DNA of 64,000 nucleotides from positions 1,426,001 to 1,490,000 of the forward strand of contig NZ_CP104166.1 in the NCBI RefSeq assembly GCF_029982035.1, written 5' to 3'. This DNA comes from Megaera polyxenophila. Lineage in GTDB: Bacteria > Pseudomonadota > Alphaproteobacteria > Rickettsiales > Rickettsiaceae. The notes under the pieces were generated by a model. It was not told the DNA's origin. It did not search any database and saw only the letters and a list, made by a program, of their open reading frames with translations. Numbering within the stretch: position 1 is the stretch's first letter; the number at the start of each line of letters is the position of its first letter. Both the position numbers and the translations under genes were made by a program. Shown here piece by piece: positions 55,453 through 64,000 of this stretch.

Positions 55453-55487
55453 TTTGTTCTAGTTAAGAATAAATTGGCTACGTGCGG

Positions 55488-57146
55488 TTAAAAGCCCATT
55501 CCGCCCATGCCACCCATTCCGCCCATACCACCCATTCCGCCGCCAGCAGCTGGTGCATCCTCTTTATTAGTAGGATCAGTAGTAATGATAGATTCGGTAG
55601 TAATGATTAACGAAGCAACGGAGGCTGCATCTTGCAAAGCTGTTCTAACTACCTTGGTAGGATCGATAATACCAGCTTTGAACATATCAACATACTCCAT
55701 CTCTTGGGCATTAAAACCAAAAGTAATTGATTTACTTTCAGTTAATTTGCCAGCAACAATAGCTCCATCTACTCCTGAATTTTCAGCAATTTGCCTTGCA
55801 GGCGATTGAAGAGCTTTTTTGACGATGTTTATACCGGCTTGTTGATCATCGTTAGTTCCTTTTACATCCTCCAAAGCTCTAGCAGCATAAAACAGAGTAA
55901 CGCCACCACCAGGGACAATACCCTCTTCTACGGCTGCTCTGGTTGCATGAAGAGCATCATCAACGCGGTCTTTTCTTTCTTTAACTTCGATTTCAGTTGC
56001 ACCACCGACTTTAAGAACCGCAACACCACCAACAAGTTTTGCCAGTCTTTCTTGTAGTTTTTCCTTATCATAATCAGAAGTGGTTTCTTCTATTTGTTTG
56101 CGAATCTGTGCGCATCTTGATTCAATATCTACTTTAGCGCCAGCGCCTTCAACAATTACAGTATCTTCTTTGGAAATTTTGACTTTTTTAGCACTACCTA
56201 GCATTGAAATAGTTACATTATCAAGTTTCATGCCAAGATCATCACTGATTAATTGTCCATTAGTTAGAACTGCAATATCTTCAAGCATAGATTTTCTTCT
56301 ATCTCCAAATCCAGGAGCTTTTACTGCAGCTACTTTTAGCCCACCACGGAGTTTGTTAACGACTAATGCGGCAAGTGCTTCACCTTCAACATCCTCAGCG
56401 ATAATTAATAACGGTCTAGAAGACTGAACAACAGCTTCAAGAACAGGTAACATTGGTTGTAGGGAAGAAAGTTTTTTCTCGAAAATAAGAATGTAAGGAT
56501 TATCAAGCTCCACTATCATCTTTTCAGAATTTGTTACGAAGTATGGAGAGAGATAACCTCTATCGAACATCATACCTTCTACTACATCAACTTCAAAGCC
56601 AAAATTCTTCGCTTCTTCTACAGTTATAACTCCTTCTTTACCGACTTTTTTCATAGCAAGCGCTATTTGCTCACCTATTTCTTTGTCTCCGTTAGCAGAA
56701 ATAGTTCCTACTTGAGCTATTTCCTCGTGGCTACTTATAGGTTTACTGGATTTTTTGATTGACTCAAGCACTTCTGCAACTGCAATATCAATGCCTCTTT
56801 TAAGATCCATAGGGTTAAATCCTGCAGCTACTGCTTTATTGCCTTCTTTAACTATTGCTTGTGTTAAGATAGTAGCAGTTGTTGTACCATCACCTGCTAC
56901 ATCTGCTGTTTTACTTGCAACAGATTTCACTAATTGAGCGCCTAAATTCTGTTCTGGGTCTTTTAATTCTATAGCTTTAGCTACAGTAACCCCGTCTTTT
57001 GTTACTCGTGGAGCACCAAAGGATTGTTCTATCGCAACGTGACGTCCTTTTGGGCCTAAAGTAACTTTAACAGCATTGGCCAGAAAATCCACCCCTTTAA
57101 TCATTTCTTCACGGGCTTTTGTACCGTATTTTATTTGTTTAGCCAT
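55488..57146 (-). CDS. groL: Chaperonin GroEL
   Basis: This 552-residue chaperonin forms the folding chamber with GroES. The ATP site DGTTTATIL (about residues 87-95) and the GDRRKSMLEDIAVLT block are intact, and the C-terminus ends in repeated GGM units (GGMGGMGGMGGMGF) as in most bacterial GroEL. The gene follows groS by about 30 bases. The GroEL-type heat-shock regulation is likely through the promoter ahead of groS. Confidence 0.98.
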   Translation of the reverse strand: MAKQIKYGTKAREEMIKGVDFLANAVKVTLGPKGRHVAIEQSFGAPRVTKDGVTVAKAIELKDPEQNLGAQLVKSVASKTADVAGDGTTTATILTQAIVKEGNKAVAAGFNPMDLKRGIDIAVAEVLESIKKSSKPISSHEEIAQVGTISANGDKEIGEQIALAMKKVGKEGVITVEEAKNFGFEVDVVEGMMFDRGYLSPYFVTNSEKMIVELDNPYILIFEKKLSSLQPMLPVLEAVVQSSRPLLIIAEDVEGEALAALVVNKLRGGLKVAAVKAPGFGDRRKSMLEDIAVLTNGQLISDDLGMKLDNVTISMLGSAKKVKISKEDTVIVEGAGAKVDIESRCAQIRKQIEETTSDYDKEKLQERLAKLVGGVAVLKVGGATEIEVKERKDRVDDALHATRAAVEEGIVPGGGVTLFYAARALEDVKGTNDDQQAGINIVKKALQSPARQIAENSGVDGAIVAGKLTESKSITFGFNAQEMEYVDMFKAGIIDPTKVVRTALQDAASVASLIITTESIITTDPTNKEDAPAAGGGMGGMGGMGGMGGMGF

Positions 57147-57177
57147 AATGTATTACTCCTTGTAAAATGTTAGTTAC

Positions 57178-57465
57178 TTAATTTATTATTCCCATAATGT
57201 CAGATTCTTTCATAATAATGAATTCCTGACCATTTACTTTCACTTCTGTTCCACCCCATTTACCATAAAGTACTTTGTCTCCTACTTTTACATCAAGGGG
57301 GATAAGATTACCGTCTTTGTCCTTAGTTCCTTTACCGACTGCAATAACTTTTCCCTGCATAGGCTTTTCTTTTGCAGTATCAGGAATAATTATACCTCCA
57401 AGAGTTTTTTCTTCTTGGTCCATAGGTTTAATCGCAACACGATCGTGCAATGGTGTAAAATTCAT
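57178..57465 (-). CDS. groS: Co-chaperonin GroES
   Basis: I start at ATG 57465 (95 residues) because GAGG lies just upstream at the right distance; an ATG four codons earlier overlaps that ribosome binding site. The protein has PLHDRVAIKPM, the mobile loop EEKTLGGIIIPDTAKEKPMQ and GDKVLYGKWGGTEV. It caps the GroEL ring. It is the first gene of the groS-groL operon. Confidence 0.97.
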   Translation of the reverse strand: MNFTPLHDRVAIKPMDQEEKTLGGIIIPDTAKEKPMQGKVIAVGKGTKDKDGNLIPLDVKVGDKVLYGKWGGTEVKVNGQEFIIMKESDIMGIIN

Positions 57466-57532
57466 TTTGAACCTCATTAATTTAAGTTAACCAAAAACGC
57501 TTAGCTTTAGCTGGAACTAAGCTTGTGCTGTT

Positions 57533-57561
57533 TATATATGCTTTAAAGATGATAGTTCAAG
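57533..57561 (-). promoter_or_regulatory. Candidate heat-shock promoter for groS-groL
   Basis: On the minus strand CTTGAA (57561-57556) is followed about 16 bases later by an ATATATAAA stretch. CTTGAA is the -35 element preferred by RpoH in alphaproteobacteria, though the -10 looks more like a general TATA box. No CIRCE inverted repeat is present, so HrcA control is unlikely. Confidence 0.4.
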
Positions 57562-57581
57562 TACTTATAAAAAATAATTTT

Positions 57582-58457
57582 TTAAAATAATTTTTCATAT
57601 TCGGTTTTATAAAATTCAAGCACTTCATCTAGTAGCAGCGATGTAGTATATTTTGCCCTAATTGACTGCAAATAATATCTAACCTTTAGTTTTTGGGATA
57701 ACATTTCCAAGCTAAGATGTTGTAGCAATTCTGGGATAATGGTTTGGCAAATTTCATGATGGCTGCTAGCAAAATTATAGATTGCTCTTAAATTATTATA
57801 AGATCCAAATTTTTTATCGAGTTCTGTATTTTCTTTTTGTTTCAGAGATAATACGTTATTAACAAAAACAAAATTACTATATTTAGCACATCTCAGCGAC
57901 ATCGACATAGTCTGGCAGTAAATGCTGCTGTCGGCCTTGCCAGTTTTTTCAAGTAAGTTTCTTTTTACTAAACTTCCAGCCCCTCCAATATTCCTTAACG
58001 GTTTGATTTTGTTTAAGAGAATTTGGGTTATCGGTGCTTGAATTAACCTTGGCTGGATAGATAAATTTTTAGTAAAATTTTTTTCGTTTGCTGCTTCCCC
58101 CAGCCTTATACAAGCAACTTCTGCTCCAAATTTCCTACATGAATCGATCATTATCATAGTTGATTCTGGATGTAAAATCTCATTACCTTCTACAAAATGA
58201 ACGTAGTCTCCTGTGGCTAGATTAACAGCTTTATTTACACTTATTGCTGGCCCTTGAGTTTGCTGAGTAATAATAGTTGTTCTTGGTAAATCATTAACGG
58301 CCAATTTAACGGTAGTTAAAGATTTGTCTTTTGAACCGTCATCAATGATGATAAACTCTTTTGTAAAAGAGCCAGTTGTCCTTTTTAGTGATTCTATTAA
58401 GTAAGGAATGTTATTCTCATTATCCTTTAAAAGAACTATATAAGTACATTTTGGCAT
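57582..58457 (-). CDS. Family 2 glycosyltransferase
   Basis: This 291-residue protein has the GT2 nucleotide-sugar fold: CTYIVLLKDNENNIPYLIESL, the EFIIIDDGSKDKS block (residues about 34-46) with the DDGS motif, and NLATGDYVHFVEGNEIL, where the usual DxD is replaced by EGN. Because the DxD metal site is altered, activity is uncertain. The C-terminal half is divergent. It could act in lipopolysaccharide or O-antigen building. It is the only sugar-transfer gene in the window and lies between groS and holC. Confidence 0.8.
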   Translation of the reverse strand: MPKCTYIVLLKDNENNIPYLIESLKRTTGSFTKEFIIIDDGSKDKSLTTVKLAVNDLPRTTIITQQTQGPAISVNKAVNLATGDYVHFVEGNEILHPESTMIMIDSCRKFGAEVACIRLGEAANEKNFTKNLSIQPRLIQAPITQILLNKIKPLRNIGGAGSLVKRNLLEKTGKADSSIYCQTMSMSLRCAKYSNFVFVNNVLSLKQKENTELDKKFGSYNNLRAIYNFASSHHEICQTIIPELLQHLSLEMLSQKLKVRYYLQSIRAKYTTSLLLDEVLEFYKTEYEKLF

Positions 58458-58483
58458 ATTAAAGTTACTATATTACACAAGAA

Positions 58484-58984
58484 ATGATTAAAATTAGCTG
58501 TTATAAAACCACACCAGAAAAACTCTCAAGAGCATTTTGTAACCTTGCAGAAAAATACTATCATAGCGCTATTAAGGTATTTGTCTATACAAACAGCAAA
58601 GAACAGGCTTTTGAACTGGACACAGTTCTATGGATATATTCTAGAAAGCAATTTATCCCGCATGGAACTATATACGATACATGGCCGGAAAAACAACCCA
58701 TTTTAATTGGTTCTGAGTTAAAAAACTTTAATAATTCATCAAGCATGGTAATAATTAACCCCGATGAAAGTAAAATCTTGTCTGTTCTCTCGGTAAATGC
58801 AAATTTTGATGTGAATAAATGTGAACGGTTATTTTTACTGTATGATAACGTTAATTTGCTATCAAACCAGGATATAAATAACATAATCGTTAAATCATCA
58901 CTCCATAATTTTAGACTTGATTTTTATATACAAAGTGATAATAACGCATGGCATGTTCAACGTAACGTATTACAGGATAATTGA
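58484..58984 (+). CDS. holC: DNA polymerase III chi subunit
   Basis: This 166-residue protein has the HolC signature: the early YHSAIKVFVYTNSKEQAFEL and LWIYSRKQFIPHGTI, then PILIG. The chi subunit links the clamp loader to single-strand-binding protein. Divergence is high, as usual. The psi subunit is generally absent in alphaproteobacteria. It starts 26 bases from the divergent glycosyltransferase. Confidence 0.85.
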   Translation: MIKISCYKTTPEKLSRAFCNLAEKYYHSAIKVFVYTNSKEQAFELDTVLWIYSRKQFIPHGTIYDTWPEKQPILIGSELKNFNNSSSMVIINPDESKILSVLSVNANFDVNKCERLFLLYDNVNLLSNQDINNIIVKSSLHNFRLDFYIQSDNNAWHVQRNVLQDN

Positions 58985-59152
58985 ACTAGGGAATAGCAAT
59001 AAGGCCACATTATAATTTAAAAAGCGTAGATTGGTATAATTAGGAAGCAAATTAACCTTAGTTAGATTATGATATCCTATTATAATAGGGTTATGGTAGG
59101 GTTTAAATAACAATAGTTATTTAATATTTATTAAAATAATTTTTTACCGGTG

Positions 59153-59530
59153 ATGGCAAAAGTTTTAGTAGTTGAAGATAACGAGTTAAACTTAAAGTTA
59201 TTTTGCGACTTATTAACGATAAAAGATCATGAGGTTATTCTTTCAAAAGATGGTTTCAATATATTGGAAATTGTTATTGAGCAGTTACCGGATCTTATAT
59301 TGATGGATATACAATTAGCTGATGTTTCAGGTTTAGATTTAATAAAAATTTTAAAAAATAATCCCAAAACAAATAAAATCCCCATTATAGTTATAACTGC
59401 ATTTGCTATGAAAAATGAAGTAATGAGGATTTCAGAGTCTGGTTGTGATTTATACCTTTCAAAACCAGTATCTATTGACAATTTCTTTTTTTCTGTGGAA
59501 AGGTTTATAAGTAATAATAATACTGTTTAA
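59153..59530 (+). CDS. divK: Single-domain response regulator DivK
   Basis: I prefer ATG 59153 to the GTG at 59150. The protein is a single receiver domain with VVEDNELN at the acidic pocket, the phosphorylated aspartate in LILMDIQL (residue 52), and the later Thr-Ala and Lys in VITAFAMK and LSKP. In Caulobacter DivK connects histidine kinases to CtrA and works beside PleD. It is five bases before pleD, the conserved alphaproteobacterial order. No kinase gene is in the window. Confidence 0.92.
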   Translation: MAKVLVVEDNELNLKLFCDLLTIKDHEVILSKDGFNILEIVIEQLPDLILMDIQLADVSGLDLIKILKNNPKTNKIPIIVITAFAMKNEVMRISESGCDLYLSKPVSIDNFFFSVERFISNNNTV

Positions 59531-59535
59531 ATATT

Positions 59536-60894
59536 ATGACTGCCACAATATTAGTAGTAGACGATTTAGAACCTAATGTTAAATTATTAGAAGCTAAATT
59601 ATTGGCAGAATATTATACTGTATTTACTGCAAGCAACGGGGTTGCAGCACTTGAAATGTTAGCTCAAAACAGGATAGATATCGTTTTGCTAGATGTAATG
59701 ATGCCGGGAATGGACGGCTTTGAAACATGTAGAAAGATTAAACAAAACCCCGAAACAACTCATATACCTGTAGTTATGGTTACTGCTCTCTCCGATATTG
59801 AGGATAGAGTAAAAGGACTAGAAGCAGGAGCAGATGAGTTCCTTACCAAACCAATCAATGATACTGCGCTTTTTGTTAGGGTAAAATCTTTGGCTCGAAT
59901 GAAAACTGTAATCGATGAATTAAAGCTTAGGAATAATATTAACGCTGAACTTGGGGCTACTGTTGTCGAACTGAAAGATGATTTTTCTGAGAGTAAAATA
60001 TTGTTACTTGATGATGATTTGGTTCAGGCAAAGAATATTAAAGATAATCTTTCTGAAATTTCCAGTCAAGTTAAGGTTTTAACATCGCCAAATGAAGTTG
60101 ATAGTCTGGGTGCATTTATCCCTGATATTGTAATTATAAGCTGTCAAATAAGTACTGCTGATCCCCTTCGAGTTGCTGTAATGCTTCGTACAAAACCAGT
60201 TTTAAAACATTCAGCAGTTATGATGCTTGCTGAAGAAGAAGATATAGCTATAGTTATTAAAGGTATGGAACTCGGGGTTAACGATTATTTTATGTACCCT
60301 GTTGATAAAAGTGAATTAAAAGCAAGGGTTAAAACTCAACTTAGAAGAAAACGTTATCAAGATGATTTACGTGCCGAGCTGGAAGAAAGTGTTGATCTGT
60401 CAACAAAAGACGGCTTAACTGGCGTATTTAACAGAAGGTATTTTGATATTCATGTCAGGCAAATAGTGGAGAAGAGCAAAGAAACCAATAAACCAGTTTG
60501 TATTATGATGTTTGATGTAGATCACTTTAAGCAAGTTAATGATACTTACGGTCATCCAGCTGGTGATGCTGTTCTAAAAACCTTAGCATCTACATTAAAA
60601 TCTTCCTTTAGGGTTACAGATCTAATAGCAAGATATGGAGGGGAAGAATTTATAGTCCTACTAAATAATATTGATCTACAAAACTGCCTTCCAGTAGCTG
60701 AAAAAACACGTAGTCTAATAGAAGGAACAGAATTTACCATTCCAGCGCAGGTAAGTGTTATACATAAAACAATTTCCATAGGTGTAGCCGAATATCATCA
60801 AGGTGATACTGTAGAGGAATTTATTAGCAAAGCTGACAAGGCTTTATACGAAGCAAAAGAAACAGGAAGAAATAAAGTAGTTGCGAGTAAGTGA
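59536..60894 (+). CDS. pleD: Response regulator / diguanylate cyclase PleD
   Basis: This 452-residue protein has the PleD layout: receiver 1 (about residues 1-125, Asp53 in LLDVMMPGMDG), a second receiver lacking the phosphorylated aspartate (about 155-275), and a C-terminal GGDEF domain. The active site is GGEEF (near 368-372), a form that works in many cyclases. An inhibitory RxxD site, RVTD, lies five residues ahead, allowing feedback by cyclic-di-GMP. It would make cyclic-di-GMP when phosphorylated. Its partner phosphodiesterase candidate is the EAL protein at 31334-32629. Confidence 0.95.
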   Translation: MTATILVVDDLEPNVKLLEAKLLAEYYTVFTASNGVAALEMLAQNRIDIVLLDVMMPGMDGFETCRKIKQNPETTHIPVVMVTALSDIEDRVKGLEAGADEFLTKPINDTALFVRVKSLARMKTVIDELKLRNNINAELGATVVELKDDFSESKILLLDDDLVQAKNIKDNLSEISSQVKVLTSPNEVDSLGAFIPDIVIISCQISTADPLRVAVMLRTKPVLKHSAVMMLAEEEDIAIVIKGMELGVNDYFMYPVDKSELKARVKTQLRRKRYQDDLRAELEESVDLSTKDGLTGVFNRRYFDIHVRQIVEKSKETNKPVCIMMFDVDHFKQVNDTYGHPAGDAVLKTLASTLKSSFRVTDLIARYGGEEFIVLLNNIDLQNCLPVAEKTRSLIEGTEFTIPAQVSVIHKTISIGVAEYHQGDTVEEFISKADKALYEAKETGRNKVVASK

Positions 60895-61073
60895 GCTTTC
60901 CTGTATGTATCTTTTTTTAATATGTAAATTTCGTCTAAGAGGAAATACAGAAACCGATACAGCAGTTTATAATTTTCAGCTTTTAAATTATTTTTAGAAT
61001 AACTTAATTATAATATGTTTACTTATTCTTCTTATTGCTCATCTAATTAATCTGAACCTAAAAATATCTTATA

Positions 61074-62603
61074 ATGTTATTAAAATCTGGAATTATTGTT
61101 GCTTTTTTTACCATGCTTTCCAGAATTTTCGGCTTAGCCAGGGAGTTATTTATTGCGGCAACTTTTGGATCAAGTGCTATTGCAGATTGCGTGAATGTTG
61201 CTTTTAAATTCCCTAATTTATTTAGAAGAATTTTCGGGGAGGGCGCTTTATCGATAGTTTTTATTCCTATTTTTAGTCAAAAATTACTAGAATCTAGAGA
61301 GTCAGGGCGCAAGTTCAGCGGGGAAGTATTAACCTTATTACCCATTGTACTTATTCTATTAACTCTTATAATGCAGGCAGCAATGCCCTACCTTATGGCT
61401 ATAATCGCTCCTGGTTTTTATGAAGTATCGGAAAAGTATGAGCTGGCAGTTTTACTGTGCAGGATAACAACTCCTTATTTAGTTTTTATATCAATTACTG
61501 CGATATTAGGCGGTATGTTAAATTCGGTTAAAAACTTTGCTGCTTTTGCTTTTACTCCAGTAATTATGAATGTGTGTGTTATATTATTTACTTATTTTTT
61601 TGAGGGTAAATTAACAGCTCATTTTGCCATATCTTATTCGCTAATTCTGGCAGGGGTTTTACAAGTCGCTTTTATGTGGTTTTATGTATCTAAAGCAAGA
61701 TTAACCTTTTCTCCGTCTCTTAACTTTTGTAATGATCCTGATGTAACAAAATTGCTTAAAAATATGGGACCTGCCGCTATGAGTTCTGGTGCTCAGCAGG
61801 TTAATTTATTCGTATCACAATCTATTGCTAGTTTTATTCCTGGTGCTGTTTCAATCTTATCTTATGCTGAAAGGTTATATCAGCTTCCCCTTGCTATTAT
61901 TGGTGTAACTTTTGGCACTATTTTATTGCCGGAACTCTCCCAAATTTATCAAAAGAAAGATATTACAAGCGCTAATAATTTACAAAATAATGCAATAATT
62001 ATATCTCTTGTCCTTTCTGTTCCAGCTACAATAGGGTTGTTTGTGTTAGCAAATCCTATTATTCATTTAATATATGAGAGAGGGGTTTTTGTTTCCGAGG
62101 ATACGATTAAAACAGCAAATGCACTTGCTGCATTTTCGCTAGGGTTACCGGCTTTTGTAATAGCAAAAATATTAACGCCTATTTTTTATGCTCATGGAGA
62201 TACTAAAACTCCTATGCGTATTACTATTTATTCTTTGCTTGTTAATACATTTCTTAATATAGTGTTAATGATTCCGTTTGGCCATGTAGGCATTGCTATG
62301 GGTTCTAGTATTGCTGCTTGGTATAATGTTGGATTATTGAATAAATATGCAGAAAATTGTGGAGATTTTAAAATTTTTACTAAGACTAAACACTGTATTT
62401 ACAAAATAGGAGTAAGTGCTTTTGTGATGATGTTAGTGTTATTTCTTTCTAATTATTTTTGCCAAGATTTATATTATTCTGACAATTTGTTTATCAAAAC
62501 TTTAGCATTGTTTTTTAATATTTTTATAGCTGGTATGGTTTACATGCTAATATTGTACTTTTTTAAACTACACTTAATTTTCATGAAAAAAGCTCATGGG
62601 TAA
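61074..62603 (+). CDS. murJ: Lipid II flippase MurJ
   Basis: This 509-residue protein has about 14 membrane helices and moves lipid II across the inner membrane. The N-terminal TMLSRIFGLARELFIAATFG and FPNLFRRIFGEGALSIVFIPIF are family hallmarks, as are SYAERLYQLPLAIIGV and FYAHGDTKTPMRITIY. With nagZ this supports retained peptidoglycan synthesis. The last eight bases overlap the next gene. Confidence 0.95.
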   Translation: MLLKSGIIVAFFTMLSRIFGLARELFIAATFGSSAIADCVNVAFKFPNLFRRIFGEGALSIVFIPIFSQKLLESRESGRKFSGEVLTLLPIVLILLTLIMQAAMPYLMAIIAPGFYEVSEKYELAVLLCRITTPYLVFISITAILGGMLNSVKNFAAFAFTPVIMNVCVILFTYFFEGKLTAHFAISYSLILAGVLQVAFMWFYVSKARLTFSPSLNFCNDPDVTKLLKNMGPAAMSSGAQQVNLFVSQSIASFIPGAVSILSYAERLYQLPLAIIGVTFGTILLPELSQIYQKKDITSANNLQNNAIIISLVLSVPATIGLFVLANPIIHLIYERGVFVSEDTIKTANALAAFSLGLPAFVIAKILTPIFYAHGDTKTPMRITIYSLLVNTFLNIVLMIPFGHVGIAMGSSIAAWYNVGLLNKYAENCGDFKIFTKTKHCIYKIGVSAFVMMLVLFLSNYFCQDLYYSDNLFIKTLALFFNIFIAGMVYMLILYFFKLHLIFMKKAHG

Positions 62604-63297
62604 GCAAACAAATTATCAAGATTTGCTGAAGCTAGGAGCAATAGTTACAATGGTTGTGGATCATTTAGGGGGGTATTTTTTTCCTGAAATGATGGCATTA
62701 AGGATGGTAGGTAGGTACGCTATGCCCATATTCGGGTTTTTTGTGGGTTATAACTTTAAAAATTCAGTAAATTTTTATATACTGTTTTATGGAGTGATAT
62801 TATACTTAGTATCTACAATTTTTATAATTGAATCTTTTTTTCCTGCAAATATTTTAATCTCTCTTTTTTTAGGACAACTTTACCTTTCTCTTTTTCAGAA
62901 GCAGTTTCACAGTTTAACAAAAGGATGGTTGCATTTTATCATTCTGGTTATTTTATCTCCATTTGCCTCGTATCTTTTTGATTATGGTTCATTAGTTATA
63001 GGAATAATTATTATAGGTTATATGGTTAAGGCAAAATCTATAGATCTCAAAATTGCTGCTTTTGTTATTGCTTATGTTTCTTTATTACATACAGTAGTTA
63101 ATTTTTCTGATTTAAGTAAGGCCAATTTATTGTTTTGTGGTGTGGTTGCAATAATGGTGTATTTATCGTTATCTTATGGCAATTTTGAAAAAAAGGTTGC
63201 GCTTAATATAAGTCCTATAACACGTCATGCGTTACTGATTTATTGCTTCCATATATTAATTATCGAATTTATCTGGAGATATTATTATGTTGGCTAA
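62596..63297 (+). CDS. TraX-like membrane protein
   Basis: This 233-residue protein has about seven membrane helices. The N-terminus LLKLGAIVTMVVDHLGGYFFP and MVGRYAMPIFGFFVGYNF match the TraX family, named after a pilin acetylase of the F plasmid. Many chromosomal relatives exist in obligate intracellular bacteria; they may transfer acyl groups to a surface molecule, but function is unproven. It overlaps murJ by eight bases, so it is translated from the same message. No conjugation genes are nearby. Confidence 0.75.
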   Translation: MGKQTNYQDLLKLGAIVTMVVDHLGGYFFPEMMALRMVGRYAMPIFGFFVGYNFKNSVNFYILFYGVILYLVSTIFIIESFFPANILISLFLGQLYLSLFQKQFHSLTKGWLHFIILVILSPFASYLFDYGSLVIGIIIIGYMVKAKSIDLKIAAFVIAYVSLLHTVVNFSDLSKANLLFCGVVAIMVYLSLSYGNFEKKVALNISPITRHALLIYCFHILIIEFIWRYYYVG

Positions 63298-63380
63298 TTT
63301 ATTCTTGACTAATTGAGAATTCTAACTATATTTTACAAAGATATTTATACGAAAATTATTTTTAATAAGGTTTCTAGGTT

Positions 63381-63554
63381 GTGTCTAAAAAAAGGAATAA
63401 AAATCTTTTGGTTAAGCTGGTTAGCACTGCTGGTACAGGGTATTTTTTAGTAAAAAAACGTAATCCAAAAACCGTAACAGAAAAGCTTGCTTTTAAAAAA
63501 TATGATCCAAAAGTTCGTAAGCACGTAGAGTTTAAAGAAGAAAAAATTAAATAA
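63381..63554 (+). CDS. rpmG: Ribosomal protein L33
   Basis: This 57-residue protein was found by direct translation from GTG 63381. It has LVKLVSTAGTGYFLVKKRNP and TEKLAFKKYDPKVRKHVEFK, the full L33 pattern. No CxxC pair is present, so it is the zinc-free type. rpsP begins 12 bases later. Confidence 0.95.
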   Translation: MSKKRNKNLLVKLVSTAGTGYFLVKKRNPKTVTEKLAFKKYDPKVRKHVEFKEEKIK

Positions 63555-63566
63555 ATTAATGAAGTT

Positions 63567-63908
63567 ATGGCAGTTAAAATTCGTTTAGCTAGAGGCGGAG
63601 CAAAAAAAGTTCCTTATTATAGAGTAGTAGTTGCTGATGCCCGTGCTCCAAGAGACGGCGATTTTATTGAAAAAGTCGGTACCTATAACCCTCTTCTAAA
63701 AAAAGATGATGAGAATCGAGTAACTTTTAAGAAAGATCGCATAGAATATTGGCTCGGGCAAGGAGCGCAACCTACCGAGCGTGTTATTAAATTTATTCAG
63801 GCTGCCGGTATTAAACTTCCTGCTTCTATTGAAAAGAAAGTAGCTGCAAAAGTTAAGGGGCAGGTTAAAAAGCCTTCTAAAAAAGAGCTAAAGAATACTG
63901 CAAGCTAA
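63567..63908 (+). CDS. rpsP: Ribosomal protein S16
   Basis: This 113-residue 30S protein has VKIRLARGGAKKVPYYRVVV, RAPRDGDFIEKVGTYNPL and the C-terminal lysine-rich tail. The tail beyond residue 85 is longer than in E. coli, a feature of alphaproteobacteria. In many bacteria rimM and trmD follow; the window ends before this can be checked. Confidence 0.96.
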   Translation: MAVKIRLARGGAKKVPYYRVVVADARAPRDGDFIEKVGTYNPLLKKDDENRVTFKKDRIEYWLGQGAQPTERVIKFIQAAGIKLPASIEKKVAAKVKGQVKKPSKKELKNTAS

Positions 63909-64000
63909 CATTCCATAATTAGAGTTAAAATTTAGCGAGTTTAACATAATTATTATAGTGGTAGAAGTTGCAATATTTTCTAGGCGGTTTTCTTATATTA

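Noticed and set aside
55507..56427. Plus-strand open frames opposite groL
   Set aside because: They are shadows of the GroEL coding strand, with low-complexity Pro/Ile runs produced by the GGM repeats.
57466..57581. A CIRCE element for HrcA control of groS-groL
   Set aside because: No TTAGCACTC-N9-GAGTGCTAA-like repeat exists; the small stem GCTTAG/CTAAGC near 57499-57522 does not match.
59095..59150. Possible CtrA binding sites (TTAA-N7-TTAA) before divK
   Set aside because: The TTAA pairs I found are separated by six bases rather than seven, and TTAA is frequent in AT-rich DNA.
1..64000. CRISPR arrays, rRNA genes or a restriction-modification or toxin-antitoxin system
   Set aside because: I saw no spaced direct repeats, no rRNA sequence and no recognisable defence genes in either strand.

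Overview
The window is AT-rich, densely packed bacterial chromosome. Several features point to an obligate intracellular member of Rickettsiaceae (Alphaproteobacteria). sdhB stands apart from sdhCDA, and fusA is followed by trpT-secE-nusG with no tuf gene between them. A scattered gene-transfer-agent (GTA) remnant, a divK-pleD pair, ankyrin and TPR proteins, and decaying insertion sequences fit the same picture. I place it in or near Rickettsia/Megaira-type lineages from gene order and protein character; genus cannot be fixed from the sequence alone.

Region 1 (1-8.3 kb) is the accessory part. It holds a GTA-like tail-tip protein with a TIM-barrel domain, a DUF2793 protein, a membrane (holin-like) gene split by an IS91-like element, and a GH24 endolysin. 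A frame-damaged radC follows. Removing 4651-6458 restores one open reading frame across the split gene. The IS91 transposase itself carries two frameshifts.

Region 2 (8.4-22 kb) is core housekeeping: gltX, holB, sdhB, a small membrane gene, tilS, ftsH, trxB, dnaB, a GH3 nagZ-like gene and sodB on the plus strand. crcB and the scoA-scoB CoA-transferase pair lie on the minus strand, then pgsA on plus.

Region 3 (22-35.9 kb) mixes envelope and host-interaction genes. It contains an ankyrin-repeat protein with a serine-rich tail, tamB, ftsY, an intact 1631-bp IS5/IS1182-like element inserted exactly at the stop codon of a phasin gene, ubiK-like and bolA genes, an EAL phosphodiesterase, a membrane-anchored FMN glutamate-synthase-like protein, a PAP2 phosphatase and a PhnP-like metallo-hydrolase.

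Region 4 (35.9-51.2 kb) is the translation and transcription supercluster: rpsL-rpsG-fusA-tRNA-Trp-secE-nusG-rplK-rplA-rplJ-rplL-rpoB-rpoC. It has a 579-bp structured spacer before rpoB and a strong terminator after rpoC.

Region 5 (51.2-64 kb) holds a possible transposase scrap, a TPR protein, recG, groS-groL ending in a 48-bp perfect palindrome, a family-2 glycosyltransferase, holC, divK-pleD, murJ, a TraX-like membrane protein, rpmG and rpsP.

I found no CRISPR array, no rRNA and only one tRNA. I did not find a clearly new multi-gene system. The most informative observations are the IS91-split lysis gene in the GTA remnant, the IS insertion at the phasin stop codon, the serine-tailed ankyrin protein, and a cyclic-di-GMP synthesis/degradation set (PleD plus an EAL protein).
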